NCBI RefSeq assembly: GCF_001005315.1
Contig: NZ_LBMG01000002.1
Location: 62,001-126,000 of the forward strand
Reading direction: 5' to 3'
From: Kordia jejudonensis
GTDB taxonomy: Bacteria; Bacteroidota; Bacteroidia; Flavobacteriales; Flavobacteriaceae
Length of the DNA: 64,000 nt
Numbering within the stretch: position 1 is the stretch's first letter; each line of letters begins with the position of its first letter. The translations under genes and the position numbers were made by a program. The notes under the pieces were generated by a model. That model was not told the DNA's origin. It saw only the letters and a program-made list of their open reading frames with translations, and ran no database searches. This document shows positions 26,210-34,925 of the stretch, piece after piece.

Positions 26210-28819
26210 TCACTTTTTTTGGCGCACCAACATACGTTTGATCTCGTTGAGCTTCATTAACGCCTCAACAGGTGTCAATGTATCAATGTCTGTCATTAAA
26301 ATTTCTTGTTTGATTTCTTCCAATAACGGATCGTCCATATTGAAAAAACTCAACTGCATGTCATTTTCTACCTTTTTTAAATCGTCTGCCAATTCTTCAC
26401 TTGAATGTGATTTTTCCAAACGCTTCAATATTTTATTGGCTTTGTGAATGACTTGTTGCGGCATTCCAGCCATTTTTGCTACGTGAATTCCAAAACTATG
26501 TTCGCTTCCACCTTTTACCAATTTACGCAGAAACAACACATTGTCTTTTAATTCTTTTACAGAAACATTGTAATTCTTGATGCGATCAAAAATCTCCGTC
26601 ATTTCATTCAATTCGTGATAATGCGTTGCAAATAAGGTTTTTGCACGTGACGGATGTTCATGTAAATATTCCGAAATTGCCCACGCAATGGAAATTCCGT
26701 CATATGTACTTGTTCCACGACCAATTTCATCTAACAGCACCAAACTACGTTCTGAAATATTATTCAAAATGGAAGCCGTTTCGTTCATTTCTACCATAAA
26801 AGTAGATTCGCCCATCGAAATATTATCGCTCGCACCTACTCTTGTAAAAATTTTATCTACCAAACCAATTCTAGCGGAATCTGCAGGCACAAAACTTCCC
26901 ATTTGCGCCAAAAGTACAATCAATGCTGTTTGACGTAATATAGCAGATTTTCCACTCATATTTGGTCCTGTAATCATGATAATTTGTTGTGTATCTCTAT
27001 CTAAATACACATCATTTGCAATGTAACTTTCGCCAATTGGCAATTGCTTTTCAATGACAGGATGACGTCCATTTTTGATTTCTAAATCAAACGAATCATC
27101 AATTTCAGGATATGTATACTTGTTTTCTTTTGCCAAGGTTGCAAATCCGCACAAACAATCTAACTTCGCAATAATATTTGCGTTTTGTTGCACTGCTTTT
27201 ATGTACTGATTGATCCAAACGACCAAATCCGAAAAAAGTTCCTGTTCTATCTGTGCAATTTTCTCTTCAGCACCTAAAATCTTCGTTTCGTATTCTTTGA
27301 GTTCTTCCGTAATGTAACGCTCCGCATTGACCAATGTTTGCTTCCGTGTCCATGCTTCAGGCACTTTTGCTTTGTGTGTATTTCTAACTTCTATGTAATA
27401 ACCAAAGACATTGTTCGACGCTATTTTCAACGATGGAATTCCTGTCGCTTCACATTCGCGTTCAAGCATTTTGTCCAAATAATCTTTTCCAGAGAAGGCA
27501 ATTCCGCGCAATTCATCCAATTTGTCCGAATAACCACTTGCAATCGCATTTCCTTTTAAAATGTTGACAGGCGCTTCTTCATTGAGCGTTTCCTTGATTT
27601 TAGATCGAAGTAACTCACATTCATGAATCGTATCTCCAATTACTTTTATTGCTTCATTAGCACTTTTGCTCGTGATTTGTTTGATAGGAATGATGGCTTC
27701 CAACGAGTTTTTCAATTGAATCACTTCTCTTGGCGAGATTTTCCCCGTGGCAACTTTGGAAATTAAGCGTTCGATGTCACTAATTTGTTTGATATGATGC
27801 TGAATTTTTCCCAATTCTTCATCTTGATGCAACAAAAAACTTACAACTTCATGGCGTTGTTTTATCTGTTGACTATTTTTTAACGGTAATGCCAACCAAC
27901 GTTTTAACAAGCGTCCGCCCATTGGCGAAATTGTCTTGTCAATAACATCTAATAATGTGATGGCATTGAACGAAGTTGAAGCATATAATTCTAAGTTTCT
28001 AACTGTAAAACGATCCATCCAAACGTATGCATCTTCTGCAATTCGGGCAATGGATGTAATGTGTTGTAGTTTGTTATGACGTGTTTCCGACAAGTAATGC
28101 AACACTGCTCCTGAAGCAATAATTCCTTCACTTAAATCTTCTACACCAAAACCTTTAAGTGAACTTGTGTCAAAATGTGTGATGAGTTTTTCTGTGGCAA
28201 AATCTGCTTTAAACACCCAATCTTCCAAATAAAATACATGATGATTTGTGCCAAATGTATCCGAAAAGGCACGTTTTTTCTGTTTCGGAATTAAAATTTC
28301 GCTCGGCTTGAAGTTTTGCAACAGTTTGTCAATATATTCTTCTGAGCCTTGCGTTGTCATAAATTCTCCTGTAGAAACATCTAAAAAGGAAATTCCTAAG
28401 AGTTTTTTCCCATAATGGATGGCACACAAAAAGTTATTCGTTTTTGCCTGCAATACTTCGTCATTAAACGCGACTCCTGGCGTTACCAATTCGGTTACAC
28501 CACGTTTTACGATCTTTTTAGTTTGTTTTGGATCTTCCAATTGATCGCAAATTGCCACACGTTCGCCCGCTTTTACGAGTTTTGGCAAATAGGTGTTGAG
28601 CGAATGATGCGGAAATCCGGCAAGCTCTACATTATCGCCACCATTATTACGATGCGTGAGTACAATTCCTAAAATGTTTGCTGCTTTGACAGCATCTTGT
28701 CCAAAAGTTTCGTAAAAATCGCCTACTCTAAATAATAACAACGCATCAGGATATTTTCCTTTGATACTATTGTATTGCTTCATTAGAGGCGTTACTTTTT
28801 TCGCGGTGGTTTTTGCCAA
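26210..28819 (-). CDS. mutS: DNA mismatch repair protein MutS
   Basis: 869 aa, full length. The mismatch-reading F-x-E is F35-Y36-E37 ('GDFYETFG'). The Walker A motif is G618-PNMSGK-S625, followed by Walker B '[16 protein letters not shown]' and the 'ATHYHEL' motif. It binds mismatches and recruits MutL. It is divergent from the SpoU methylase gene, with about 80 bp between the two starts. Confidence 0.97.
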   Translation of the reverse strand: MAKTTAKKVTPLMKQYNSIKGKYPDALLLFRVGDFYETFGQDAVKAANILGIVLTHRNNGGDNVELAGFPHHSLNTYLPKLVKAGERVAICDQLEDPKQTKKIVKRGVTELVTPGVAFNDEVLQAKTNNFLCAIHYGKKLLGISFLDVSTGEFMTTQGSEEYIDKLLQNFKPSEILIPKQKKRAFSDTFGTNHHVFYLEDWVFKADFATEKLITHFDTSSLKGFGVEDLSEGIIASGAVLHYLSETRHNKLQHITSIARIAEDAYVWMDRFTVRNLELYASTSFNAITLLDVIDKTISPMGGRLLKRWLALPLKNSQQIKQRHEVVSFLLHQDEELGKIQHHIKQISDIERLISKVATGKISPREVIQLKNSLEAIIPIKQITSKSANEAIKVIGDTIHECELLRSKIKETLNEEAPVNILKGNAIASGYSDKLDELRGIAFSGKDYLDKMLERECEATGIPSLKIASNNVFGYYIEVRNTHKAKVPEAWTRKQTLVNAERYITEELKEYETKILGAEEKIAQIEQELFSDLVVWINQYIKAVQQNANIIAKLDCLCGFATLAKENKYTYPEIDDSFDLEIKNGRHPVIEKQLPIGESYIANDVYLDRDTQQIIMITGPNMSGKSAILRQTALIVLLAQMGSFVPADSARIGLVDKIFTRVGASDNISMGESTFMVEMNETASILNNISERSLVLLDEIGRGTSTYDGISIAWAISEYLHEHPSRAKTLFATHYHELNEMTEIFDRIKNYNVSVKELKDNVLFLRKLVKGGSEHSFGIHVAKMAGMPQQVIHKANKILKRLEKSHSSEELADDLKKVENDMQLSFFNMDDPLLEEIKQEILMTDIDTLTPVEALMKLNEIKRMLVRQKK

Positions 28820-28846
28820 TGTTTGGTTTTTTTAGTGTTATTTTTG
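28813..28846 (+). promoter_or_regulatory. Probable promoter of the SpoU methylase gene
   Basis: TTG at 28813-28815 and TATTTTTG at 28839-28846 (spacer 23 nt). The -7 match is good; the -33 is tentative. Confidence 0.45.
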
Positions 28847-28901
28847 CAGCAATAGATGAATTGCGAATTTAATAAATTCAAGGAAATCTCACGAATTACC
28901 T

Positions 28902-29432
28902 ATGAGAAAACTTAAAAATAGTGAACTAAACCGATTGAGCGTTGACGAATTTAAATCGTCACAAAAAACTTCTTTGATTGTTATTTTGGACAATATTCGA
29001 AGTTTAAATAATATTGGTTCGGTTTTTAGAACCAGTGATGCGTTTTTGATTGAGAAAATTTACTTGTGTGGAATTACTGCAAAACCGCCACATAAAGATA
29101 TCCGCAGAACCGCGTTAGGCGCTACAGATTCGGTTGCTTGGGAATACCGTGAAGATACGCTAAAATTAGTTAACGAGTTACAAGAAAACGGCGTAAAAGT
29201 AGCTGCTATTGAGCAAGCTGAAAATGCTACGATGTTGCATGAGTTTGCTCCTGATAAATCAAATACTTATGCTTTGGTATTTGGAAACGAAGTCAAAGGT
29301 GTGCAACAAGAAGTGGTTTCGGCTAGTGATTATGTGTTAGAAATTCCGCAATTTGGCACCAAACATTCGTTGAATATTTCCGTAAGTGCTGGTGTGGTGA
29401 TTTGGGATATTTTTGAGAAACTACGTTTTTAG
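28902..29432 (+). CDS. TrmH/SpoU-family RNA 2'-O-methyltransferase
   Basis: 176 aa. The SPOUT motif 1 N-x5-R is 'NIGSVFRTSDA' (N37, R43). The C-terminal knot motifs 'LVFGNEVKGV' and 'IPQFGTKHSLNISVSAGVVIWD' are intact. It methylates ribose in tRNA or rRNA; the exact position is not evident. It is divergent from mutS, and a REP-like repeat region follows. Confidence 0.88.
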   Translation: MRKLKNSELNRLSVDEFKSSQKTSLIVILDNIRSLNNIGSVFRTSDAFLIEKIYLCGITAKPPHKDIRRTALGATDSVAWEYREDTLKLVNELQENGVKVAAIEQAENATMLHEFAPDKSNTYALVFGNEVKGVQQEVVSASDYVLEIPQFGTKHSLNISVSAGVVIWDIFEKLRF

Positions 29433-29460
29433 ATTGTTGGATTGTTGGACTTTTAAACAG

Positions 29461-29548
29461 ATTCCGCATCAAGTGCGGAATGACAGATAGATAAGAACCA
29501 AGCGAAGCGACCAAAAAGAGATTCCCGCCTTCGCGAGAACAGGCCAAA
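29461..29548. repeat. REP-like hairpin pair (degenerate copy)
   Basis: ATTCCGCA / TGCGGAAT hairpin at 29461-29481, then a 'GATTCCCGCCTTCGCGAGAAC' hairpin near 29518-29540. The same two-hairpin arrangement occurs at 39556-39626. Confidence 0.65.
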
Positions 29549-29612
29549 AAGCGAAGCGACCAAAAAGCAAAGCGACCAAAATATCGACCTAAATATCGAC
29601 CTAAATATCTAC
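29501..29612. repeat. Short tandem repeats reaching into a stop codon
   Basis: Three imperfect copies of AGCGAAGCGACCAAAA (one with AGCAAAGCG) are followed by three copies of a 12-bp unit ATATCGACCTAA. The last copy overlaps the final codons of the folK-dNK gene, so the in-frame ending 'VDI-stop' is repeated just past the real stop. Confidence 0.65.
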
Positions 29613-30728
29613 CTTGTGAATTTCCGAAATGATTTTCTGGTAATCATTTGAATTAGCGACAAAGTCTAAATCAGAAACATCAATGATTTTTACGTTTAAA
29701 TCTTTGTGTGTTCGGATGAATTCTAAATATCCATTGTTGATTTTGTCTAAGTATTCCGAAGGAATTTTTTGCTCGTAATCGCGCCCACGCTTTTTTATGT
29801 TTCGCAATAAACGTTCTGTATTTTGATAGAGATACACGTACAAATCTGGCTTTGGAATTTCCTTGTACATAATATCAAACAACTTTCGATACAACTTGTA
29901 TTCTTCACGCTGTAGCGTCACTTTTGCAAAGATTAATGATTTGAAGATATCATAATCTGACACAATGAAATCTTTGAATAAATCTAACTGCGATAAATCG
30001 TCCGAAATTTGTTGATATCTGTCAGCCAAAAACGACATTTCTAGTGGAAACGCATAGCGTCCGTTGTCTTCATAGAATTTTGGCAAAAACGGATTGTCTG
30101 CAAAACGCTCTAAAATCAATTTTCCATTGAAATCTTCTGCAATTTTGGTAGCTAACGAGGTTTTTCCCGCACCGATATTTCCTTCTATGGCAATGTAATT
30201 GAACCGTGAAAAATCTTTCTTCCCATCTGGATTTTGTAGTGTTTCTTCACTTTTCTCAATTCCATCGAATGAAATGAATTCATTCAATTGAGCAACCGTT
30301 TTTTTATAAGTTGGGTGAATTTTACTCGGTGCAATATCACACAACGGCTGCATGACAAATTTACGTTCGTGCGCTAACGGATGCGGTAATTTTACCAATG
30401 TAGAATCTATAATTTCATCTTCATAGAAAATAATATCAATATCAATAGTACGATTTTGATAGCCTTTTTTGTCATTTCTGATTCGTCCTAATGAAGCTTC
30501 TATTTCCAAAATTTTTGTCATCACTTCCGCAGGTGACATTTCGGTACTTACACACAAACAAGCATTGTAAAAATCGTCCCCTTCAAAACCCCAAGATGGT
30601 GTTTCATAAATAGGTGAAACCTTCAAAACACGTCCAATTTCCTTAGAAAGCTTTTGTACAGCGTTTTGCAAATGTGCACGTCTATCGCCAACATTACTTC
30701 CTATAGATATATATGTAGTGTGTAACAA
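29601..30728 (-). CDS. folK: Fusion: HPPK (FolK) and deoxynucleoside kinase
   Basis: 375 aa with two enzymes. Residues 1 to about 165 are 6-hydroxymethyl-7,8-dihydropterin pyrophosphokinase ('YISIGSNVGDRRAHL', 'RTIDIDIIFYED' at 93-104, 'HPLAHERKFV' at 116-125), a step in folate synthesis. Residues about 175-375 are a deoxynucleoside kinase with P-loop 'IEGNIGAGKTS' (G183-T190), 'LILERFADNPF' and 'RGRDYEQKIP', phosphorylating deoxynucleosides for salvage. Both halves look intact. This fusion is known in Bacteroidota. No terminator hairpin follows; the 3' end runs into tandem repeats. Confidence 0.92.
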   Translation of the reverse strand: MLHTTYISIGSNVGDRRAHLQNAVQKLSKEIGRVLKVSPIYETPSWGFEGDDFYNACLCVSTEMSPAEVMTKILEIEASLGRIRNDKKGYQNRTIDIDIIFYEDEIIDSTLVKLPHPLAHERKFVMQPLCDIAPSKIHPTYKKTVAQLNEFISFDGIEKSEETLQNPDGKKDFSRFNYIAIEGNIGAGKTSLATKIAEDFNGKLILERFADNPFLPKFYEDNGRYAFPLEMSFLADRYQQISDDLSQLDLFKDFIVSDYDIFKSLIFAKVTLQREEYKLYRKLFDIMYKEIPKPDLYVYLYQNTERLLRNIKKRGRDYEQKIPSEYLDKINNGYLEFIRTHKDLNVKIIDVSDLDFVANSNDYQKIISEIHKVDI

Positions 30729-30992
30729 ATGTGGATGAAATTATAAGGTTTTGCGTGCTAAAAATTGATCCGCCAAATATAATTAAAATATATGGATAGC
30801 ATCGTCAAAAAGGTAGGATTAGCAATCTTTTTTCTGCTGTTGAAATAGAATGAAATCTACTTGGCTTTCGGTTTAAAAATGTAATTGACAATATTTTCAC
30901 AAAAAGTGTAACGTTTTATGATAAATGCACACTTACTTCATAATTATGCGATTAATCAATATTTTTACAAAAATTTACAAAATATAAAAGCT

Positions 30993-32759
30993 ATGAACTT
31001 TTTAAAACGTGTACTATCAACAATTATCGGAGTTGGTATTTTCTTTGGAATTTGCTTCTTTTTGCTGATTCTTTTAATTTCTATTTCAGGAGGATCGGAC
31101 TCTGACATGATTGTCGTAAAAAGTAATTCCGTCTTAGAACTTAATCTTGACAAACCTATTAATGATTATGCAGGAAAGTTTGATTATGGCGACTTGACAT
31201 TTTTTCCAAATGAGCCTGATTATGATGGTTTATTCAATATTATTGATGCTATTGCATATGCAAAGAACGATGATAAGATTAAGGGAATTACAATTTCAAA
31301 CAACAGTATTATTGCTGGAATGGCACAAACAAAAGCTATCCGTGATGCGTTGGTAGATTTTAAAGAATCTGGAAAATTTATTGTAGCGTACGGAGATTAC
31401 ATTTCACAAAAAGATTATTACTTAAATTCAGTTGCAGATACAATTTACTTAAATCCAGTGGGCGCTTTAGATTTTAAAGGTTTGGCAATGGAACGCATGT
31501 ATTACAAGGAGTTTCAAGAAAAATATGGCGTAAAAATGGAAGTAATTCGTCACGGAAAATATAAAAGTGCCGTTGAAGGTTATATAAGTCAGGAAATGAG
31601 TGACGCGAATAGAGAACAAATTTCTGTATTCTTAAATTCTATTTGGGACGAAATGCGAAAGGAAATAGGAGAAAGCAGAAACCTAACGCCAGAGCAACTA
31701 AACACCTTAGCTGACGAACTAGCAGGAAGAACTGCAGAACTTGCGTTGAGTTCAAAATTAATAGACAAAATTGGATATCAAGATGAATTTCAAGCGGGCA
31801 TTCAAAAAGCGATGGGACAAAATAGTGATGTAAATAGTATTGATATTTACGACTATGCGGAATATGCTGGTAAAAAACCAAAATCGACAAGTGCTAGTGA
31901 TCGTATCGCGGTTATTTATGCACAAGGAGAAATTATATATGGCGAAGGAGATGAAGCAACTATTGGACAAGGTGTTATTAACAAAGCGTTAAAGAAAGTA
32001 CGTGAAGATAAAAATGTAAAAGCAATTGTATTACGTGTAAATTCGCCTGGAGGAAGTGCTTTGGCAAGTGAGTTGATCTGGAGAGAAATTGAAGTGACGA
32101 AAAAAACAAAACCCGTAATTGTTTCTATGGGAGATTTGGCAGCTTCTGGCGGATATTACATTGCGTGTAATGCCGATAAGATTTTTGCCGAACCAAATAC
32201 CATTACAGGAAGTATTGGTGTTTTTGGAACGGTTCCAAACATGCACGAATTGGCTAATGACTTAGGAATTAACGCAGAACAAGTTGGCACTAATAAAAAT
32301 GCTGTTGATTACAGCGTTTTTGAACCAATGACCGACGAACAACGTGCCTTGATAAAAGAAGGAATTGAAGACATTTATGACTTGTTTACACAACGTGTTG
32401 CAGATGGAAGAAATATGACACAAACTGGAGTAGATGAAATTGCACAAGGACGTGTTTGGACAGGAAACGATGCCTTAAAAATTGGATTGGTTGATGAAAT
32501 TGGAGGTTTAGATATGGCTATCTTGGAAGCTGCAAAAACAGCTGGAATTGAAGAATACCGCATTAAAGAATTGCCTGTGTATGAAAAAGATTTCCAAAGT
32601 ATCTTAGATCAGTATACTGGTGGATTTATTCAATCTAAAGAAGCTATCTTAAAAGAAGAATTGGGAGACAAACATTACATGATGTTACAGAAGATGAAGA
32701 AAATGACGCAGATGGAAGGACCACAATTATTATTACCATACGACATAGAGATTAAATAA
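30993..32759 (+). CDS. sppA: Signal peptide peptidase SppA (67K type)
   Basis: 588 aa from the ATG at 30993. An upstream in-frame ATG at 30918 would put 25 polar residues before the membrane anchor 'FLKRVLSTIIGVGIFFGICF', so the later start is preferred. Two S49 domains are present. The catalytic Lys is in 'RHGKYKSAVEGY' and the Ser near residue 384 is in 'GDLAASGGYYIA', the Ser-Lys dyad of SppA. It degrades cleaved signal peptides in the inner membrane. Confidence 0.93.
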   Translation: MNFLKRVLSTIIGVGIFFGICFFLLILLISISGGSDSDMIVVKSNSVLELNLDKPINDYAGKFDYGDLTFFPNEPDYDGLFNIIDAIAYAKNDDKIKGITISNNSIIAGMAQTKAIRDALVDFKESGKFIVAYGDYISQKDYYLNSVADTIYLNPVGALDFKGLAMERMYYKEFQEKYGVKMEVIRHGKYKSAVEGYISQEMSDANREQISVFLNSIWDEMRKEIGESRNLTPEQLNTLADELAGRTAELALSSKLIDKIGYQDEFQAGIQKAMGQNSDVNSIDIYDYAEYAGKKPKSTSASDRIAVIYAQGEIIYGEGDEATIGQGVINKALKKVREDKNVKAIVLRVNSPGGSALASELIWREIEVTKKTKPVIVSMGDLAASGGYYIACNADKIFAEPNTITGSIGVFGTVPNMHELANDLGINAEQVGTNKNAVDYSVFEPMTDEQRALIKEGIEDIYDLFTQRVADGRNMTQTGVDEIAQGRVWTGNDALKIGLVDEIGGLDMAILEAAKTAGIEEYRIKELPVYEKDFQSILDQYTGGFIQSKEAILKEELGDKHYMMLQKMKKMTQMEGPQLLLPYDIEIK

Positions 32760-32780
32760 TTTTGTTAGTTATTAATCACT

Positions 32781-32815
32781 AAAAAAGCCTTTCCAGTACA
32801 ATGGAAAGGCTTTTT
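32781..32815. terminator. Bidirectional terminator between sppA and precursor gene
   Basis: A6-GCCTTTCC / GGAAAGGC-T5, between converging genes. Confidence 0.85.
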
Positions 32816-32832
32816 GTTATGTAGTAATTCTA

Positions 32833-33036
32833 CTATTTGTCATAACATGCTGGAACCGTAGAAGGTGCTGGACCAGTAGTATTACCGCACGCTAATGTAC
32901 AAGCAAAGCTACAAAACCTTACACTTCCTGGACAAAAAGTATTGTCGCTTACTAATCCTCCTTTTACTTCGTTATCAACCAAGTTAGAGATTTTGTTTTT
33001 GTTTAATGATAAACTTTTTAAATGTTGCTTTTTCAT
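32833..33036 (-). CDS. GG-leader class I lanthipeptide-like precursor
   Basis: 67 aa. The leader 'MKKQHLKSLSLNKNKISNL' and 'NEVKGG' precede a core with five Cys ('NTFCPGSVRFCSFACTLAC', 'PACYDK') and many Ser/Thr. Its 5' region (promoter plus about 100 bp) is a close copy of that of the next gene upstream (33367-33546), while the cores are unrelated. It is the last of six precursor genes on this strand. Confidence 0.77.
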   Translation of the reverse strand: MKKQHLKSLSLNKNKISNLVDNEVKGGLVSDNTFCPGSVRFCSFACTLACGNTTGPAPSTVPACYDK

Positions 33037-33066
33037 AATAATAATTTTTTGTGATTAATATTGAGA

Positions 33067-33097
33067 CGAATCTAATTCAGTTTCAACTCAAAACAAA
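33067..33097 (-). promoter_or_regulatory. Precursor-type promoter
   Basis: Minus strand: TTTG, 19 nt, TAGATTCG. The spacing is exact and the -7 box ends 31 bp before the ATG. Confidence 0.6.
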
Positions 33098-33117
33098 ATA
33101 CTTACAATCAACTATTT

Positions 33118-33164
33118 ATAAATAACGAGTCGTGATTTATATATGACGACAATGTGTATCATTG
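33118..33164. repeat. Duplicated upstream element, copy 1
   Basis: The block beginning ACTATTTATAAATAACGAGT and ending with ATGACGACAA recurs almost unchanged at 33621-33664, the same position relative to the neighbouring precursor gene. It lies beyond the -33 box and may be a regulator site or simply a relic of the duplication. Confidence 0.6.
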
Positions 33165-33300
33165 AAAAAGTCTTTCCCCAAAAACACAATACGCCTACCT
33201 GAATTTATTTGTTAATTTACTGATGGAATTATTAAAAGAAAGGAAGATGTAGGACAAAAAATTGCCTGCTGAAATATCCTTCACAGACGCTTTATCAAAT

Positions 33301-33331
33301 AAAAAAAGGTTGCCTAAAAATATAGACAACC
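33301..33331 (-). terminator. Terminator after the 59-aa precursor
   Basis: GGTTGCCTA / TAGACAACC stem (one G-U pair); the minus strand continues with T7. Confidence 0.75.
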
Positions 33332-33366
33332 TCTACTATGCAATACTATAGTACATTTATAAAAAA

Positions 33367-33546
33367 TTACTTTTTATTACATGCATCATCTGTTGGCTTT
33401 GGTTGCGTATCCGCAGTACATGTTACACTTATATACGTACAAAGAAATGTTATTGGAAGTGACGTACCACCTAATAACTGTCCATCAACTAAACTAGATA
33501 CTTTTCTTTTGTTTAATACCAACGATTTTAATGTTCGCTTTTTCAT
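33367..33546 (-). CDS. GG-leader class I lanthipeptide-like precursor (59 aa)
   Basis: Starts ATG at 33546, stops TAA at 33367. It begins MKKRTLKSLVLNKRKVSSL, then 'DGQLLGG' and a core with three Cys ('FLCTYISVTCTADT', 'DDACNKK') and several Thr. It is below common ORF length cut-offs and easily missed. It has its own consensus promoter and terminator, and its 5' region is a duplicate of that of the gene at 32833-33036. Confidence 0.77.
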   Translation of the reverse strand: MKKRTLKSLVLNKRKVSSLVDGQLLGGTSLPITFLCTYISVTCTADTQPKPTDDACNKK

Positions 33547-33576
33547 AATAATAAAATTTTGTGATTAATATTGAAA

Positions 33577-33607
33577 CAAATTTACGCTCCAGAAAAGTAG
33601 CTTCAAA
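33577..33607 (-). promoter_or_regulatory. Consensus promoter of the 59-aa precursor
   Basis: Minus strand: TTTG, exactly 19 nt, TAAATTTG, a perfect match to the Bacteroidota housekeeping promoter. The -7 box is 31 bp before the ATG. Confidence 0.7.
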
Positions 33608-33620
33608 GCACATACAATCC

Positions 33621-33664
33621 ACTATTTATAAATAACGAGTCGTGATTTACATATGACGACAACC
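33621..33664. repeat. Duplicated upstream element, copy 2
   Basis: Near-identical to 33118-33164 (ACTATTTATAAATAACGAGT to ATGACGACAA). Confidence 0.6.
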
Positions 33665-33680
33665 ACAATATTACTTCATA

Positions 33681-33712
33681 AAAAAAGCCCTTTCAATTTC
33701 TTGAAAAGGCTT
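33681..33712 (-). terminator. Terminator downstream of precursor at 33789-34019
   Basis: AAGCCCTTTC / GAAAAGGCTT imperfect stem with A-run on the left (T-run on the minus strand). It lies about 80 bp past the stop. Confidence 0.6.
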
Positions 33713-33788
33713 CTATTTAGAAGTTCGGTTGTAACGAAAACTACAAATTAAAAAAAATTAATTTACGTTTACCGCTTTTAAAAAATAA

Positions 33789-34019
33789 TTAGTCTGGAGC
33801 TTGAAGATCAAGATCTTTAGGTGCAGTAGTACAAATATAAGAAGCGCCACCGCCACAGTCGTTTGTACAATTTCCTCTAGAACAATTCCAAGCTGTTTGA
33901 AAAGGCGTACATCCGTCAGTACATCCATTTGTAACTCCTCCTCCATTAATTTTTTCTGGATTTAAGTTAGAAACTGATTTCTTGTTTAATGCAAGTCCTT
34001 TTAAATCTTTTTTCTTCAT
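33789..34019 (-). CDS. GG-leader precursor peptide, CTDGC family
   Basis: 76 aa. The leader 'MKKKDLKGLALNKKSVSNL' and 'EKINGG' precede a core 'NGCTDGCTPFQTAWNC' with six Cys, followed by a Lys/Asp tail. It shares the C-T-D-G-C-T/S-P, W-x-C and DC-xGG-xS/A pattern with the three tandem genes next to it but has diverged ('SRGNCTNDCGGG', 'YICTT'). It has its own promoter, so it is transcribed separately. Confidence 0.78.
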   Translation of the reverse strand: MKKKDLKGLALNKKSVSNLNPEKINGGGVTNGCTDGCTPFQTAWNCSRGNCTNDCGGGASYICTTAPKDLDLQAPD

Positions 34020-34054
34020 AATTATAAGTTTAAATTTAGTTAATTAAAGTTGAT

Positions 34055-34084
34055 CAAATCTAAAAAACTGAAACCTGCCTAAAA
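34055..34084 (-). promoter_or_regulatory. Precursor-type promoter
   Basis: Minus strand: TTT, 19 nt, TAGATTTG (-7 box at 34055-34062), 36 bp before the ATG of the 33789-34019 gene. Confidence 0.55.
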
Positions 34085-34132
34085 AGTTTTTCCTCTCGGG
34101 TTTTATGAATTCCGAGCCTATATTTTCATCAA

Positions 34133-34167
34133 AAAAAGCGCATAAAAACTAGTCTTATGCGCTTTTT
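34133..34167. terminator. Terminator of the three-gene precursor operon
   Basis: A7-GCGCATAA / TTATGCGC-T7 hairpin just past the stop of the 34184-34411 gene. Confidence 0.85.
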
Positions 34168-34183
34168 TTAAATAGATATTTAT

Positions 34184-34411
34184 TTATACTGTTAATGCAT
34201 CGTCTGGTGCCTGTATTGTATGACAAATACGAGAAACACCACCTGTACAATCTGCCGTACAATTTGCTTGTGTACAGTTGAACCACGTTTGTGCTGGCGT
34301 ACATCCATCTGTACAACCGTCTGAAAATCCGCCACCATTGATTGCGTCACTATTTAAGTTAGAAATTGATTTTTTATTTAATTCGAGTCCTTTTAATGCT
34401 TTTTTCTTCAT
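34184..34411 (-). CDS. GG-leader precursor peptide, CTDGC family (operon gene 3)
   Basis: 75 aa. The leader 'MKKKALKGLELNKKSISNL' and 'DAINGG' precede a core 'CTDGCTPAQTWFNC', 'ANCTADC' and 'RICHT' with six Cys and many Thr/Ser. It is nearly identical to the upstream gene (34449) until the last few residues ('IQAPDDALTV'). It is 37 bp downstream of that gene with no terminator between, so this is a tandem-duplicated operon ending in a strong terminator. Confidence 0.8.
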   Translation of the reverse strand: MKKKALKGLELNKKSISNLNSDAINGGGFSDGCTDGCTPAQTWFNCTQANCTADCTGGVSRICHTIQAPDDALTV

Positions 34412-34448
34412 AATATAAAGTTTTGTGAGTTGTTTATTTTTTTACTTA

Positions 34449-34670
34449 TTAAATATGATCATTTTGTGCTTGTAATGTGTCGCAAATACGAGAAACACCA
34501 CCTGTACAATCTGCCGTACAATTTGCTTGTGTACAGTTGAACCAAGTTTGTGCTGGTGTACATCCATCTGTACAACCATCTGAAAATCCGCCACCATTGA
34601 TTGCGTCACTATTTAAGTTAGAAATTGATTTTTTGTTTAATTCGAGTCCTGTTAATGCTTTTTTCTTCAT
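34449..34670 (-). CDS. GG-leader precursor peptide, CTDGC family (operon gene 2)
   Basis: 73 aa. The leader differs from gene 3 at one position in its first 20 residues (T for K at position 7), and the core is the same except in the tail ('CDTLQAQNDHI'). Six Cys, with Thr directly before or after several of them. It lies 33 bp from gene 1 and 37 bp from gene 3; the spacers are also duplicates ('ATATAAAGTTTTGTGAGTTG'). Confidence 0.8.
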   Translation of the reverse strand: MKKKALTGLELNKKSISNLNSDAINGGGFSDGCTDGCTPAQTWFNCTQANCTADCTGGVSRICDTLQAQNDHI

Positions 34671-34703
34671 GATATAAAGTTTTGTGAGTTGTTTTTTTAC
34701 TTA

Positions 34704-34925
34704 TTAAATATGATCATTTTGTGCTTGTAATGTGTCGCAAATGCTTGAAGCGCCACCGTGGCAATCTGCTGTACAATCTGCTTGTGTACAGTTTAACCAA
34801 GTTTGTGCTGGTGAACAACCGTCTGTACAACCATCTGAAAATCCGCCACCGTTGATAGCTTCTTTATTTAAGTTAGAAATTGATTTTTTGTTTAAAGCGA
34901 GTCCTTTTAATGCTTTTTTCTTCAT
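34704..34925 (-). CDS. GG-leader precursor peptide, CTDGC family (operon gene 1)
   Basis: 73 aa. The leader 'MKKKALKGLALNKKSISNL' and 'EAINGG' precede a core 'CTDGCSPAQTWLNC', 'ADCTADC', 'HGGASSIC' with six Cys. Its tail 'CDTLQAQNDHI' equals that of gene 2, so gene 2 looks like a hybrid between 1 and 3 (leader and core of 3, tail of 1). It is the first gene of the operon; the promoter upstream (TAGCCTTG near 34978) is weak. Confidence 0.8.
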   Translation of the reverse strand: MKKKALKGLALNKKSISNLNKEAINGGGFSDGCTDGCSPAQTWLNCTQADCTADCHGGASSICDTLQAQNDHI

